Below, piece by piece: positions 1 to 8,740 of a stretch of DNA of 13,159 bases; position 1 is the stretch's first letter; each line of letters opens with the position of its first letter. The notes under the pieces are model-generated. The model did not search any database and was not told the DNA's origin. It saw only the letters and a list, made by a program, of their open reading frames with translations. Location of the stretch: assembly GCA_910592205.1 (NCBI GenBank), contig CAJVPJ010001026.1:1-13159 (forward strand), written 5' to 3'. The DNA comes from Paraglomus occultum (Eukaryota > Glomeromycota > Glomeromycetes > Paraglomerales > Paraglomeraceae). The position numbers and the translations under genes were made by a program.

Positions 1-37
1 ATAGCTGGTGGAAATAATAAATCAATACTTATTTAGA

Positions 38-553
38 CTATCGATAAATATGACGAATAAGTAAATAGTTTACCTCGTCATAATATGAATCATGTGTCTC
101 GTCTGTTATTTCAAGTGGAATTGATTTAACATATAAAAAAAAATTAGAAGTAGTAGTAGGTAGACCGTTCAGGCGTAGACCATATTCCTCAACATGAATA
201 CAATCAAATGAAATCCATTCCAATAAGCATCATTTGCCCAGTTTGTTTGTGATTGAGTCTTTTTTATAAATTCATCGGGTTGCTTAATGTTACTAGTCCA
301 TCCATCGAATAATTGTTTATGTCACAGATGCACCACATTGGAGTAATCCACATGCGGAACAGAAGCCATATCGAGAATAACAATGGCAAAAGCGGCTATC
401 AGCAACTATGTAATAGTTATTATTGTACTTGATAAACCTCTTTATTAGTCTGTTGCGATGATAAAGCCAGGCAGGATATCGTCTGTATCGACTGACATCA
501 CTATTGCTGTGTTCGTGTGTTGGAAGTGAATATATTCTGAAAAACTCATTCAC
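38..553 (-). pseudogene. Broken fragment resembling the N-terminal leader of AM-fungal expanded protein kinases
   Basis: Three minus-strand pieces lie in succession but in different frames. The first (553-317) contains a cysteine-rich stretch (CHCYSRYGFCSAC). The second (about 314-232) reads LFDGWTSNIKQPDEFIKKTQ, and the third (from about 223) reads LEWISFDCIHVEEYGL. From memory, kinases expanded in Rhizophagus have a leader with two CxxC-like pairs, then a WTSxN...D-FI--TQ block, then LEWIPYDxF just before the kinase domain. The order and spacing here agree. The second-to-third junction could be explained by loss of one T in a T run near 225; the first-to-second needs another single-base shift near 316. 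The last piece has a good donor-like site (GAG|GTAAAC, minus, at 73-72), so it may continue beyond position 1. No kinase catalytic motifs are inside the window. The similarity is recognised by eye and is only moderate. Confidence 0.45.
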
Positions 554-558
554 AAGTT

Positions 559-2427
559 ATGGTATACATTCTTCAATGCTTCCAAGCAACACCAACGTTA
601 TCATCGTTTCCGCCGTGCAAATGCTCGAAAGCGCGTACTCCTGCTAAAAAAGAAATTGAGGGTAAACGTAAAAGAGTACCGCAAGCAACTGACTGTCCAT
701 TCCGCGTTCGAGCATCTCATGATTCAGTAACTGGTCTTTGGCATACATTAGATGTCAAACTCGAGCACAATCACCAAATGGTATCAGCAGAACAACGTCG
801 ATTTATGGCAAGTGAACGAGAGCTTCCTGAAGATGTCAAAGCAGAAATTCTTTTACTCAAACGATCGGGTCTGCACGTTTCTCAAATTCGTTCAGTTCTC
901 GCAACAAAATTTACTAACCGCGTTACCTGGATTTATAACGACCTATACAACTTTTTACATAATTCGGGAAGTCTTACTAATAAAGAGTTTGACGCACAGG
1001 AATTTATTGATACGCTAAAATATCTTCAGGCTGATTACCCGGAACTTGCTTTCGATTATCAATGCGACCCATTATCTAACCGGCTTCAACATGTAATTTG
1101 GATGTTTCCGGAGCAGAGAATGGCGTACTCTCGGTTTTACGATGTAGTCGTCTTTGATAACACTTATTCAACCAACCGGTTTTCCATGCCATTTGGTATT
1201 TTCAGCGGTGTTAACAACTATGGCCAGTCAGTCTGTTTTGCAGGTGCATTGATGACATCTGAAACAGCGGAAAGTTTTGTGTGGATTTTTGAGAGCTTCC
1301 TTAAGCTCGTTAATAACCATTCTCCAGGAGTATTGTTAACCGATAATGACAATGGCATCTCTAGCGCTTTCAATCAAACTTTCGCTCTTTTTGGCTCAAA
1401 ACATCGACTGTGTCTTTGGCACTTATTTAAAAACGTTATGAAAAATTTGCAAGGCGTGCTTGGCTCAGACTGGTCGAAGTTTTCAGGCGATTTTTATGCG
1501 TGTATAAGAGAAACTGATGAACAAACATTTTTAGAAAAATGGGAGGCACTGAAGCAAGACCATGTGCACGCCGTAAAGTACTTAGCTATTATGGAAAAAA
1601 CTAAGGAAAAATGGGCGCCTTGTTACTTGTCCGATATATTTTTAGCGGGTATGACGACAACACAAAGGGGAGAAAGTATGAACGCTCTTTTAAAGCATTT
1701 TTTTGATGCCAATACTTCGTTAAAAGAGTTTCTTGAAGCGTTTGCTTCAGCAGTAGAGTCAAGAAAAGAAGCTGAAGACTATGCTGCATTTAAAGAAAAT
1801 AATCTCAGCACACGTTGTAAGTCTGGTAATCCCTTTGAAGAACAGGCAAATTGTCTCTATACGAGATATGCTTTTTATAAAATTCAGGAACAAATTCATA
1901 AGTCAATGAATTATAAATGCATTATTATATGGTAAATTTAATACTTGTAATTTTATGCTTATACAATTATATATTAATATTAACTATTCTTAATGTTTTT
2001 ATTTTTTATATAGTGAAGCAGAAAACAATATCAAGTAATTCGTATAGGACAGCAATCTTCTTCCAATACGCCAGCTAGATTGCATCATGTTCAATATAAT
2101 GAAGAAAACGAGTCTTTTGAATGCACCTGCAATTATATGAATTTTGTTGGAATACCTTGCAGACATATTATTCGCGTTGCAGTTCAGTTAAACCTCGAAA
2201 GTCTCCCGACCTCACTTTTTCCGAAAAGATGGTGCAAAGACCCCAACAAGAATGCCTTGGCTCAACATTATACGTCTTTTTATAATATAATACGTGCTTC
2301 GACTGCTAGAGAAGAAAATTTACAGACGGAATGTGATTTACAAAATAATGAAGAATATCAACTATTTCTTCTAAATCAGACATTAAGGAAGATCGAACGT
2401 TATGCAAAATCGCGGCCTGGTGTTTAA
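559..2427 (+). CDS. MULE/FAR1-type transposase with SWIM zinc finger (two exons)
   Basis: This is a Mutator-superfamily transposase, which would act in the nucleus on element termini. The first exon runs from the ATG at 559 to about 1931. An N-terminal FAR1/WRKY-GCM1-like zinc region has C22, C46 and the H70-N-H72 pair. The RNase H-like core carries D200 (VVFDNTYSTNRF), D262 (LLTDNDNG), a C285-x2-H288 motif (CLWH) and E372 (TTTQRGESMN), which fits the MULE DDE triad with a long D-E insertion. After a short intron, the second exon has a SWIM finger C-x-C-x9-C-x-H at 2122-2166. The FAR1 domain lacks its usual first part: an in-frame stop lies at 538-540, and no upstream exon was found. The frame closes at TAA 2425-2427 while protein-like sequence continues in another frame, so the true C-terminus probably lies further on. 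Flanking terminal inverted repeats were not identified, so mobility is unproven. Confidence 0.85.
1932..2018 (+). other. Probable intron in the transposase gene, acceptor ambiguous
   Basis: The donor is G|GTAAAT at 1932 and the interval is very AT-rich, ending in a T-rich tract and TATATAG at 2011-2013. Using that obvious acceptor gives C-E-A-E-N-N-I-K and then a stop, because the downstream SWIM frame is one register off. Using the weaker AG at 2017-2018 keeps the frame open (C-R-K-Q-Y-Q-V-I-R-I-G) into the SWIM region. Either the weaker site is used, or the 2013 site is ancestral and one base has been lost shortly after it. Confidence 0.55.
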
Positions 2428-3626
2428 CAAAAAGTTGGAAGAAACTCTAGAAAGTGCTAGATCAGTGGCACATACATCTCCTAAAATATATAACCCATCT
2501 ATTGTGAAAACGAAAGGTCGTGTATCAAAACGTGCTGCAACACGAAGGCAGGCAGACATCGGTGGCTCACAAAAATGTACGATTGTGTGCGGCTCATGTA
2601 GACAAACTGGTCACACTAGACGTAGCAAGAATTGTCCTAAAAATACACAAAAAAGAAAACATAGTGAGTTGCACTCAGACAATATGACAGATCATACTGA
2701 TGATGAAGAAAGTGAAGATAACTATGTGGAAGAGCTACAAGAAGATGAGAGCGAAAGTGAAATTGAAAGTGATAACAATGGTAAGAATTTAGTAATTATT
2801 ATCTTTGACTTATGCGTTTTCAGGTGGCTAAGTTTTTTTCCTAACAAGATGTTCAAGCCTACGAGCCTTGTCCGTACTGTGAAGAACCATTGCCCAGCCC
2901 TCTTCCACCAAAGCTTGAACAATATTTAAGCAGACTACGAAAAAGAAGTAAGTTATTGAAGCTAAAAATTTTTAAATTGTTCTAAATATTAATTAAATTT
3001 ATATTTATATTGAACAGAAAATTTGTCTGCAATAGAATCATATGCATTTTGTATGTTTCATGAAGCTGAATTAATAGTTGGGCCAGAAGGTGTTAAGAAA
3101 GGGTACCCAACTGTAATAGACTTTGATAGATTGCCTGAAAGAATTAAGGAATTGGAACCCAAATTGCTTGCTATTATCGAAGGCGAAGTAAGAAGTCAAT
3201 ATAGAGAATTGAGCATGGATGCATATAGCAAGTCTGGTCAGAAGGCAAGAACGCCGATGGTTTTAATGGGAAGATTTGAAGAGTTGCAAGTAAGTAAAAT
3301 TTATAAGCTTCAACGTAAATGTTAATAATGTTACATGCTAATTTTTTTTATTCTTCCCATAGTAATAGACAGGCTATTATGGACCGAAAGGGGCACATGT
3401 AATGCTTAATACATTAATCAAAATGTTTATGCAGACTAACAAGATAACAGCAAAATTAACAAGTCCGCAAAAGCCCATCGAATACATTCATGAAGTTCTT
3501 GTCCCTGAAACTTGTATAATGCTTATTCAGGAAGATAGAGAAGGAATTTCATATGAAGCAGCGCAAATTATTATGAATGAGAGTAATGCTTTTGGTCTAC
3601 ATATGTTTCCTGATAATGACGAATAA
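2402..3626 (+). CDS. Zinc-knuckle/acidic linker joined to an RTC4-like domain (four exons); probable 3' half of the transposase gene
   Basis: Exons are 2402-2780, 2849-2947, 3018-3289 and 3369-3626, and their phases match at each junction. The first exon has a basic region, a zinc knuckle C63-x2-C66-x4-H71-x6-C78 (2588-2635) and a strongly acidic tail. The second carries a CPYCEEPLP motif, typical of the start of RTC4-like domains. The third reads FCMFHEAELIVGPEGVKKGYP and the last GYYGPKGAHVM, VLVPE and LIQED. This order matches the C-terminal domain of restriction of telomere capping protein 4, named from a yeast genetic phenotype; its biochemical role is not known to me. The zinc knuckle and the LEETLESARSVA segment look like a MULE transposase C-terminus, so the piece is best read as continuing the gene starting at 559, with a one-register frameshift near 2419-2428. 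The ATG at 2402 could otherwise start a separate overlapping gene, which I consider less likely. Confidence 0.7.
2781..2848 (+). other. Intron 68 nt, before the CPYC exon
   Basis: The donor is G|GTAAGA. The acceptor AACAAG at 2848 is the only nearby AG that keeps the frame open, joining N-N to D-V-Q-A-Y-E-P-C-P-Y-C. A better-looking acceptor (TTTTCAG, 2823) leads to a stop after two codons, so the acceptor choice is less secure than the donor. Confidence 0.6.
2948..3017 (+). other. Intron 70 nt inside the RTC4-like domain
   Basis: A consensus donor GTAAGT at 2948 and acceptor TTGAACAG at 3017 flank a very AT-rich interval. Splicing joins a one-base remainder (A) to AA, giving an uninterrupted RKR-K-NLSAIESYAF reading. 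Confidence 0.8.
3290..3368 (+). other. Intron 79 nt inside the RTC4-like domain
   Basis: The donor is CAA|GTAAGT. Two AGs follow closely: CCATAG at 3362 and TAATAG at 3368. Only the second avoids immediate stop codons, giving FEELQ-TGYYGPKGAHV, which matches the expected F-x-x-Q-x-GYYGxKG pattern of RTC4-like domains. Confidence 0.75.
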
Positions 3627-4427
3627 ATTTTGCACAATTAGGCTAAGTAAAATTCTAAGCGTAAATTATTAATCGTTTGAATTTTTTTAAAATGTATTCA
3701 TTACTTTATTTTAAGGTGTTTTTTGTATAGCATTAATTTATTTTAATAAAATAGAAAGAGATTTTGTTGTCACGTCTGTATTAGCATTAGCAATACTTGC
3801 AATATTATTATGCAAATTGCACATATTGCACTCATTACAATAGTCAATCAATCAGTCACTTACTGATGTAACTATTGAACAAAATTAGAAACTTGAAGCA
3901 TATGTGGACCATAAGCTGATAGAACACATATCATTATTATTACGTTTTGTCTATTTATGTAATAAAACAAAATAATTATCGATTTCGATAATTTTTTAAA
4001 AAAAAAAAGATTGTCGCATCAATTCAAATGTTGCATCATTAACTTTACTAAAACAACAATGTTAAAGATAATTGGTGTAATTTACGTAAACAGCGATGAT
4101 GCTTGTTGTTATACATTACAGCCACTCAATTGTGACATTTAGCGATGCACTTGATTTATTTGATATAGTATATAGACTATTGCAATTAGATCGTATTCGA
4201 TTATATAGTAACTCATGTACTAATTTCTACACAAAAGCTAATGCCGAATATGCATATTCGTACATTCAGGCTGGACACAAATTCCAAACTGACATACAGC
4301 GCTATTTCTTATTAGATAAGCCCTATTTGTATTATTGTATTGTTATGTAAACATCAATAAGCCTATATCATCTTGAGAAACTACAAACCGCCAGTGAGAA
4401 ATGAATAACACCCATTGCATTAGAAGA
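3627..4427. other. AT-rich intergenic stretch with a small palindrome
   Basis: No convincing gene. A perfect inverted repeat AATTATCGA-TT-TCGATAATT is at 3973-3992, followed by T and A runs. An open frame of 84 codons (4096-4350, plus) starts with a genuine ATG but shows no recognisable domain. The 11-mer ACTGATGTAAC near 3862-3872 recurs in inverted orientation near 6037-6047, outside the inverted repeat pair described separately. Confidence 0.4.
3745..3750 (+). terminator. Possible polyadenylation signal of the transposase/RTC4 gene
   Basis: An AATAAA lies about 120 nt after the stop at 3624-3626, in an AT-rich 3' flank. The hexamer is common by chance at this base composition. Confidence 0.3.
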
Positions 4428-4489
4428 TTGTTGTATGTCGGATTGGAATAGTAAGGACACCAGGTAACAACATTATAAAATTATTTATT
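4428..4489 (+). repeat. Left arm of an inverted repeat pair
   Basis: This stretch (TTGTTGTATGTCGGATTGG ... CAGGTAACAACATTATAAAATTATTTATT) matches the reverse complement of 5951-6031 almost throughout. It lacks an 18-nt piece that the right arm has between two TATGTC repeats, which suggests deletion between short direct repeats. The arms enclose about 1.46 kb without a gene. Confidence 0.8.
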
Positions 4490-5478
4490 GGCATTATAAT
4501 ATCAACCCTACTTGCATATTAAACAACTGAGTTTGTTATAAATATATGTTATTTTTAACATTGTAAGTTTTAGCATAATGAATAAACAATCTATATAAGT
4601 GCAAGTAACTTGTTATATTACCACTTGTATACTTCTTTATATTATATCGTCATATACACTTGCTTATCTCATGGTATAATAAATAGTATTACACGTAACA
4701 AATTACTGCACTGTCGATTATGACAGTTAAATATAATTCATAACGTTTGGTTACTGTCATATGTAATCGTATCACAATGTAAACTCTGTCAAATTCCCAA
4801 ACTCGCATTTACATACGTAAAAAATTGAAAGTTCAGAACGTTTATTTGGAAGACATTGCACGTATCACTGTCACAAGAAGACATATGATCAAAATAATGT
4901 TTATTGTCAAAAAAAAACAAAAAAAAACTGCACAATTCTATGCCAATGCCGAAGATTAGGAAAAAAGTGTTAATCCTGCTAATATTTTTATCTACAACTA
5001 CTCACAGAACAGTTCATTCAATGAGGTGTGATTGAAAAGTGTACGTATAATATAGTACTGACAATTTCTAAGCGTTGTTCATAAAATTGTTCGACAAATT
5101 GTACACATATAGACAGAAACCACAAGTCGTACGGTTGAATCCTTTGGTAAAAACCATACACCAGTCATCAAATTGTATGTTTAGCACAAATTTATTTGAT
5201 AGCTCAACTTATCAAGCGATGAATAATGCATAATACAATGGTGATAGTGAACGGTTCATTGCTGTTCTACCCATTCTGTTTATCGCTTAAACTGAATCCT
5301 CTGTAAGGGTTGGTAGTAGTAGCTACCACTAAATTGTAAAGCGCAGTTTTCACACGATCTGTCAGTATTTTAGCCCAAATTGGTTGACAAGTTTGGCTGG
5401 TAGATGTGTGTCGCACCACCTTAAGCTTAAACCTAGATGGTTAAGTCTTGAATATCATCCACCGAATGGGAAATTTTA
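4490..5478. other. AT-rich interior between the inverted repeat arms
   Basis: No gene seen. Small hairpins occur, such as ACTGTC-GATTAT-GACAGT around 4711-4728 and TGGTAG-TAGTAG-CTACCA at 5311-5328. No transposase or reverse transcriptase motif was found in either strand. Confidence 0.4.
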
Positions 5479-5866
5479 CTAACGTATTCAGTAATTCAAA
5501 GCATTGATAGTGTCAGTCAGGCGATATTTACATCTCCGTACAAATAGAAAGACGATCGCTAACGTATTCTGTAACTCAAAGCATATTCTCACAATGTGTC
5601 GAGCCACGTTTATTACGCCATTTTAATACTCTAGCACTCTCGTTTTTCATTTCTTCTCACTAACGTCTTTAGTAACTCAAGCATATTCGATATGTTTACT
5701 TATTTGCATCTCCGCACAAATAGAAAGACTATCGCTAACTTATTCTGTAGCGCAAAGCATTCTTTCACAATGATAATGTCAGTCAGGCGATGTTTACTCA
5801 CAATTGTATTTGCATCTCCGCACAAATAGAAAGACTATCGCTAACTTATTCTGTAGCTCAAAGCTT
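5479..5866 (+). repeat. Five spaced copies of a CTAACGTATTCTGTAACTCAAAGC-type motif
   Basis: Copies start at 5479, 5559, 5660, 5735 and 5841, so intervals are 80, 101, 75 and 106 nt, alternating short and long. Copies 2, 4 and 5 are directly preceded by a second motif (CATCTCCGCACAAATAGAAA then GACTATCG) at about 5531, 5707 and 5815. A third motif, GTCAGTCAGGCGAT, occurs near 5513 and 5780. It is a degenerate, compound tandem array and not coding. Confidence 0.85.
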
Positions 5867-5950
5867 GGTCATTTAGCCAAAATTAGATGTAGTTGTAAGA
5901 CTAGTTATTCAACGGCTCGATGTGCTTGTCGCAAAGCTGCTGTCATTTGT

Positions 5951-6031
5951 AATAAAATAATTTATAATGTTGTTACCTGATTGTCTATATGATTCCAATC
6001 TGACATACATGTCCAAGCCGACATACAACAA
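5951..6031 (-). repeat. Right arm of an inverted repeat pair
   Basis: Reverse complement of 4428-4489, with an extra 18 nt that includes a second TATGTC. This arm appears to be the fuller version. No matching target-site duplication was identified outside the arms. Confidence 0.8.
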
Positions 6032-6377
6032 GATCGTTACATCAGTGACAAGTAAGAGGCTTCTGATTAATAATATATATAATTAAAGTTTAATGACAGA
6101 TCTGTATGTAGCATTTGAATATTTGCTACTGCAAAAATAAGAAAATGCACTCATAATATCATAGTGCATCATCTAAGTTTCTAATCTGTAAAAACTTGGG
6201 TAAGATGTATCTGCATAGAAGAGCGTAAAAGCATATCCTAATTATGAGCAAATAAAATATTAAGCCCAAACTTTATAACTATATAATGTCTTGGCTACAA
6301 CTAATGCAATATAATATACGTTGACCTGGATATTCAGTTGATAAGTTTAAGCTTTCTATACAATAATCGTACGTTCG
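6032..6377. other. Intergenic stretch without recognised features
   Basis: AT-rich DNA with frequent stops in all frames. Nothing beyond low-complexity AT tracts and the inverted copy of ACTGATGTAAC at about 6037-6047 was seen. Confidence 0.3.
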
Positions 6378-6493
6378 CCCGGGGGGGGGGGGGTGTATCA
6401 GTTTAACTTACCCCCCGGGGGTGTACGATAACAAATACACCCGGGGGTGTACGATAATTTCCGTACACCTAGGGGTGTAAGTTAAGGACACCC
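6378..6493 (+). repeat. GC-rich repeat island with 13-G run and imperfect terminal inverted repeats (MITE-like)
   Basis: The left part reads CCC, then 13 G, then TGTATCAGTTTAACTTACCCCCC. The right end, read as reverse complement, is GGGTGTCCTTAACTTACACCC, so the two ends form an imperfect inverted repeat sharing GGGTGT and AACTTA. Inside are two exact copies of CCCGGGGGTGTACGATA (6414-6430 and 6440-6456, 26 nt apart) and a degenerate third copy, CCTAGGGGTGTAAGTTAA. The island stands out sharply from its AT-rich surroundings. A small non-autonomous transposon or a hairpin-forming repeat is likely; the exact G count may be unreliable in sequencing. Confidence 0.7.
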
Positions 6494-6664
6494 TTATTTT
6501 CTATTCAATGTCTAACATTTTTGCACAGTTTATGGACTGATACAATTACATATTAATATATTAATATAAGCCAAAGAGGCTGATGTGGCTGGAAATGAAC
6601 TAATTTAGTCGATGGCATTTTGGTGAGGCTTTGCTTGATATATAGCTGTGTCAATATTAATATA

Positions 6665-7102
6665 CACAGTGAAATTCGATATAATAATAAAACGGACTCT
6701 CGATATAACGGATATCGTTTAGTACGGAGATTTTTCATGGAACAAGTCCAACACTAATAAAATGTGTCTCGATATATCAGATTTTATTGGTAATCTCACC
6801 AAAACAGATGCTAACCAAAAAGTACTATCGCTATGTGTATCAAAAATATACGGATATTACGTGTTTATAATTAAAAAAATCTGTTCAACCAATCCAATTC
6901 TCATTTTGAGGGTGGCGTATAGATACAAGTGCGTCTCGATATGACGACACTGCTATATAACTAGTATACTATATATACGACATCTCGTTATACTGACAAA
7001 AATTCTGGAACTATAATGAAATTTATTCGATGTAACGACATTATTATCGCTATAATAATTTCGGTCGTAACTCGTGATCTCCCATTTCGAGTATAGCCTG
7101 TT
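6665..7102 (+). mobile_element. Probable non-autonomous pogo/Tigger-type element
   Basis: The left end reads CAGTGAAATTCGATATAA (6667) and the right end, as reverse complement, CAGGCTATACTCGAAATGGG. Both begin CAG and carry a TCGATAT/TCGAAAT block, and a TA lies two bases outside each end. Inside are subterminal repeats: CTCTCGATATAACGGA (about 6697), GTCTCGATATATCAG (6766), CGTCTCGATATGACGAC (6932), ATCTCGTTATACTGAC (6982) and TTCGATGTAACGAC (7026). Arrays of CTCG-TTATA-CGG motifs near CAG ends are typical of Tc1/mariner-family pogo/Tigger elements. There is no transposase frame, so it would need help from another copy. Confidence 0.6.
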
Positions 7103-8640
7103 TATCTTTACCTTTACGGGTTACTAATTTTGCAAATCTTTGCAGATATTATACTTTTCCTAATCCGCGCTAACCAAGTGTGTTCTCAACAGCTTTGATG
7201 CCCGATCGAATTTGGAAATGTGTACAAAGTAGGGGCATCAGTTCTCAACAGCCTTTCTAAATAGAGTATTTAGGTTTTGTGTGATACATAAATTTAATGT
7301 GATAAGTGATATGTAACTTACGGAAACGCATAAATAAACGTTTTTTTATTATAATTTATCTATTCGCTATTTATTGCTGTCATTAAATTATTTAGCTCAA
7401 CATAACGAAACGATAGAAATTTGCCTTTATTTAACATATTGTTACATTACAAAGTTTTACTGATCATTTGTCATACAAATCCCTCCATACTGAGTTGAAA
7501 ACTTTTCAAAGTTGGAGTATTTTATTATATAAAGTTTAACATGTAAACATGTTTAAAGAAAGTGATTATATGCCTATTTGTGCGTTGGTAATTTAATGTA
7601 TCGCGAGCCTTGTTAATTAAAAATTTATTCAAGAAAAGCAAAATGTATCCGGCAAATCAAGAATATAACCTGAACTCCTTTTACTGCGCACCAAATCTTT
7701 CTTTTCTTCTAAAGTTTATCATTCGCACATACCTCCATGCAAATTATTGTACTTATTACTGCATCTTTTTTTTACTTTCAGGTTTGAATATTATCGTGCT
7801 TACAATAAAACTTGAGTACTTTTACATACATAGCTAAATGTAACTATAATGCCAGATTAATTCAACCCCTTTTAAACACGAGCAATTTTTTTTTGTAGGC
7901 TATATTTTATTACATTTGACATTCCGATTATTTCTATCAATTCTTATCGTTGCCCCTTAAAGCTTAGGGGCATAATCTATTTTGTTTTTCTCGTACTAAA
8001 TAAAGCTTTTATTGACAATGATAAAATTGGTCAAATTAATGTATTTTTATATCGATGCATTAAAAAGGATTAAAAACTTAGTGATACATAATGTTTGGAT
8101 TCTTAAATGTTATTGGGCAACTTTTTATTGCATTCAATAGCCGTTCTTGTTGAATAATTTTTAGTTTTTTAAAACTTTCATCGAAGTAAATACATTTGCT
8201 CCCGGGAGTAACATTTTTACACTTTTCAAAACTACCACAATTGTTAATAAACTAGTGCGGCTACTTATATTAGCGGACACGTTTTCAAAAGCCCTATTTC
8301 TGGGTTGATTAAACCTTGGATTTTATTATTACAAATACAAAGTATGAAAGTAAAATAACATTATTTACGCCTCCAGAATGTTGTATAAAAATAATAAACA
8401 TTGTCAACAAACGTTCACTCATTAATTTATGTAATCATATTTGTTCGATTTTGAGTACAATTGTTTGTTACTTAGCTTTTAATCAATAAAGTTTGAGGGC
8501 ATTTTTTTACATAGCATAAACTTATTTTTGCATGCATGGTTTTTGGACTAGAAAAATCTGATAGACATGTATTAGCGATCACAAAGACGTCAGTATTAAT
8601 AAATTTCAGTGCCGACAATAGGAAATTTATTGTTCTTGGC
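7101..8640. other. AT-rich intergenic stretch with hairpins
   Basis: No convincing gene. GTTCTCAACAGC occurs twice (7182-7193 and 7241-7252), with GATGCCC and its complement GGGCATC (7197-7203, 7233-7239) between them. A hairpin TGCCCCT-TAAAGCTT-AGGGGCA is at 7951-7972, and a ten-base palindrome CTCCCGGGAG is at 8199-8208. An open frame with an ATG at 7643 (about 64 residues, rich in hydrophobic and aromatic residues) has no recognisable domain. A palindromic GCCGACAATA...TATTGTTCTTGGC lies near 8611-8640. Confidence 0.4.
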
Positions 8641-8652
8641 AGTAAATATTAT

Positions 8653-8738
8653 GTGCGAGCGCATAATGTGCAGTTGGGTGCGAGCTGAAATTAATTAGAA
8701 AAATATTACGAGCCGAGGTATTGTTCTTCCGTATATAA
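8653..8738 (+). promoter_or_regulatory. Possible orphan promoter: GTGCGAGC pair and TATATAA
   Basis: GTGCGAGC occurs at 8653-8660 and 8678-8685, and a further ACGAGCCGAGG lies just downstream. A TATATAA follows at 8732-8738, then a pyrimidine-rich start-like region. No open reading frame follows closely. A splice-acceptor-like TTTTTATTCCAG near 8876 could belong to a non-coding transcript. Confidence 0.25.
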
Positions 8739-8740
8739 CC

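Noticed and set aside
2722-2922. Minus-strand ORF over the acidic linker and CPYC exon
   Set aside because: Its serine-rich end is just the complement of the acidic codons; the plus strand has the phased exons.
1-3800. Terminal inverted repeats of the MULE element
   Set aside because: No convincing long complementary ends could be matched by eye on both sides of the gene.
4096-4350. 84-codon plus-strand ORF with ATG
   Set aside because: No recognised motif, no intron or promoter context; length is possible by chance. Kept only as a note in the intergenic entry.
5125-5145. GGTTGAATCC resembling a tRNA B box
   Set aside because: It lacks one base of the consensus and no A box or cloverleaf arms could be built around it.
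5479-5866. CRISPR array
   Set aside because: Repeats are degenerate, spacing is irregular, parts of the spacers are themselves repeated, and the genome is eukaryotic.
7610-7837. 75-codon ORF rich in hydrophobic residues
   Set aside because: Starts at TTG, composition follows the AT-rich background, and no domain or clear signal peptide can be supported.
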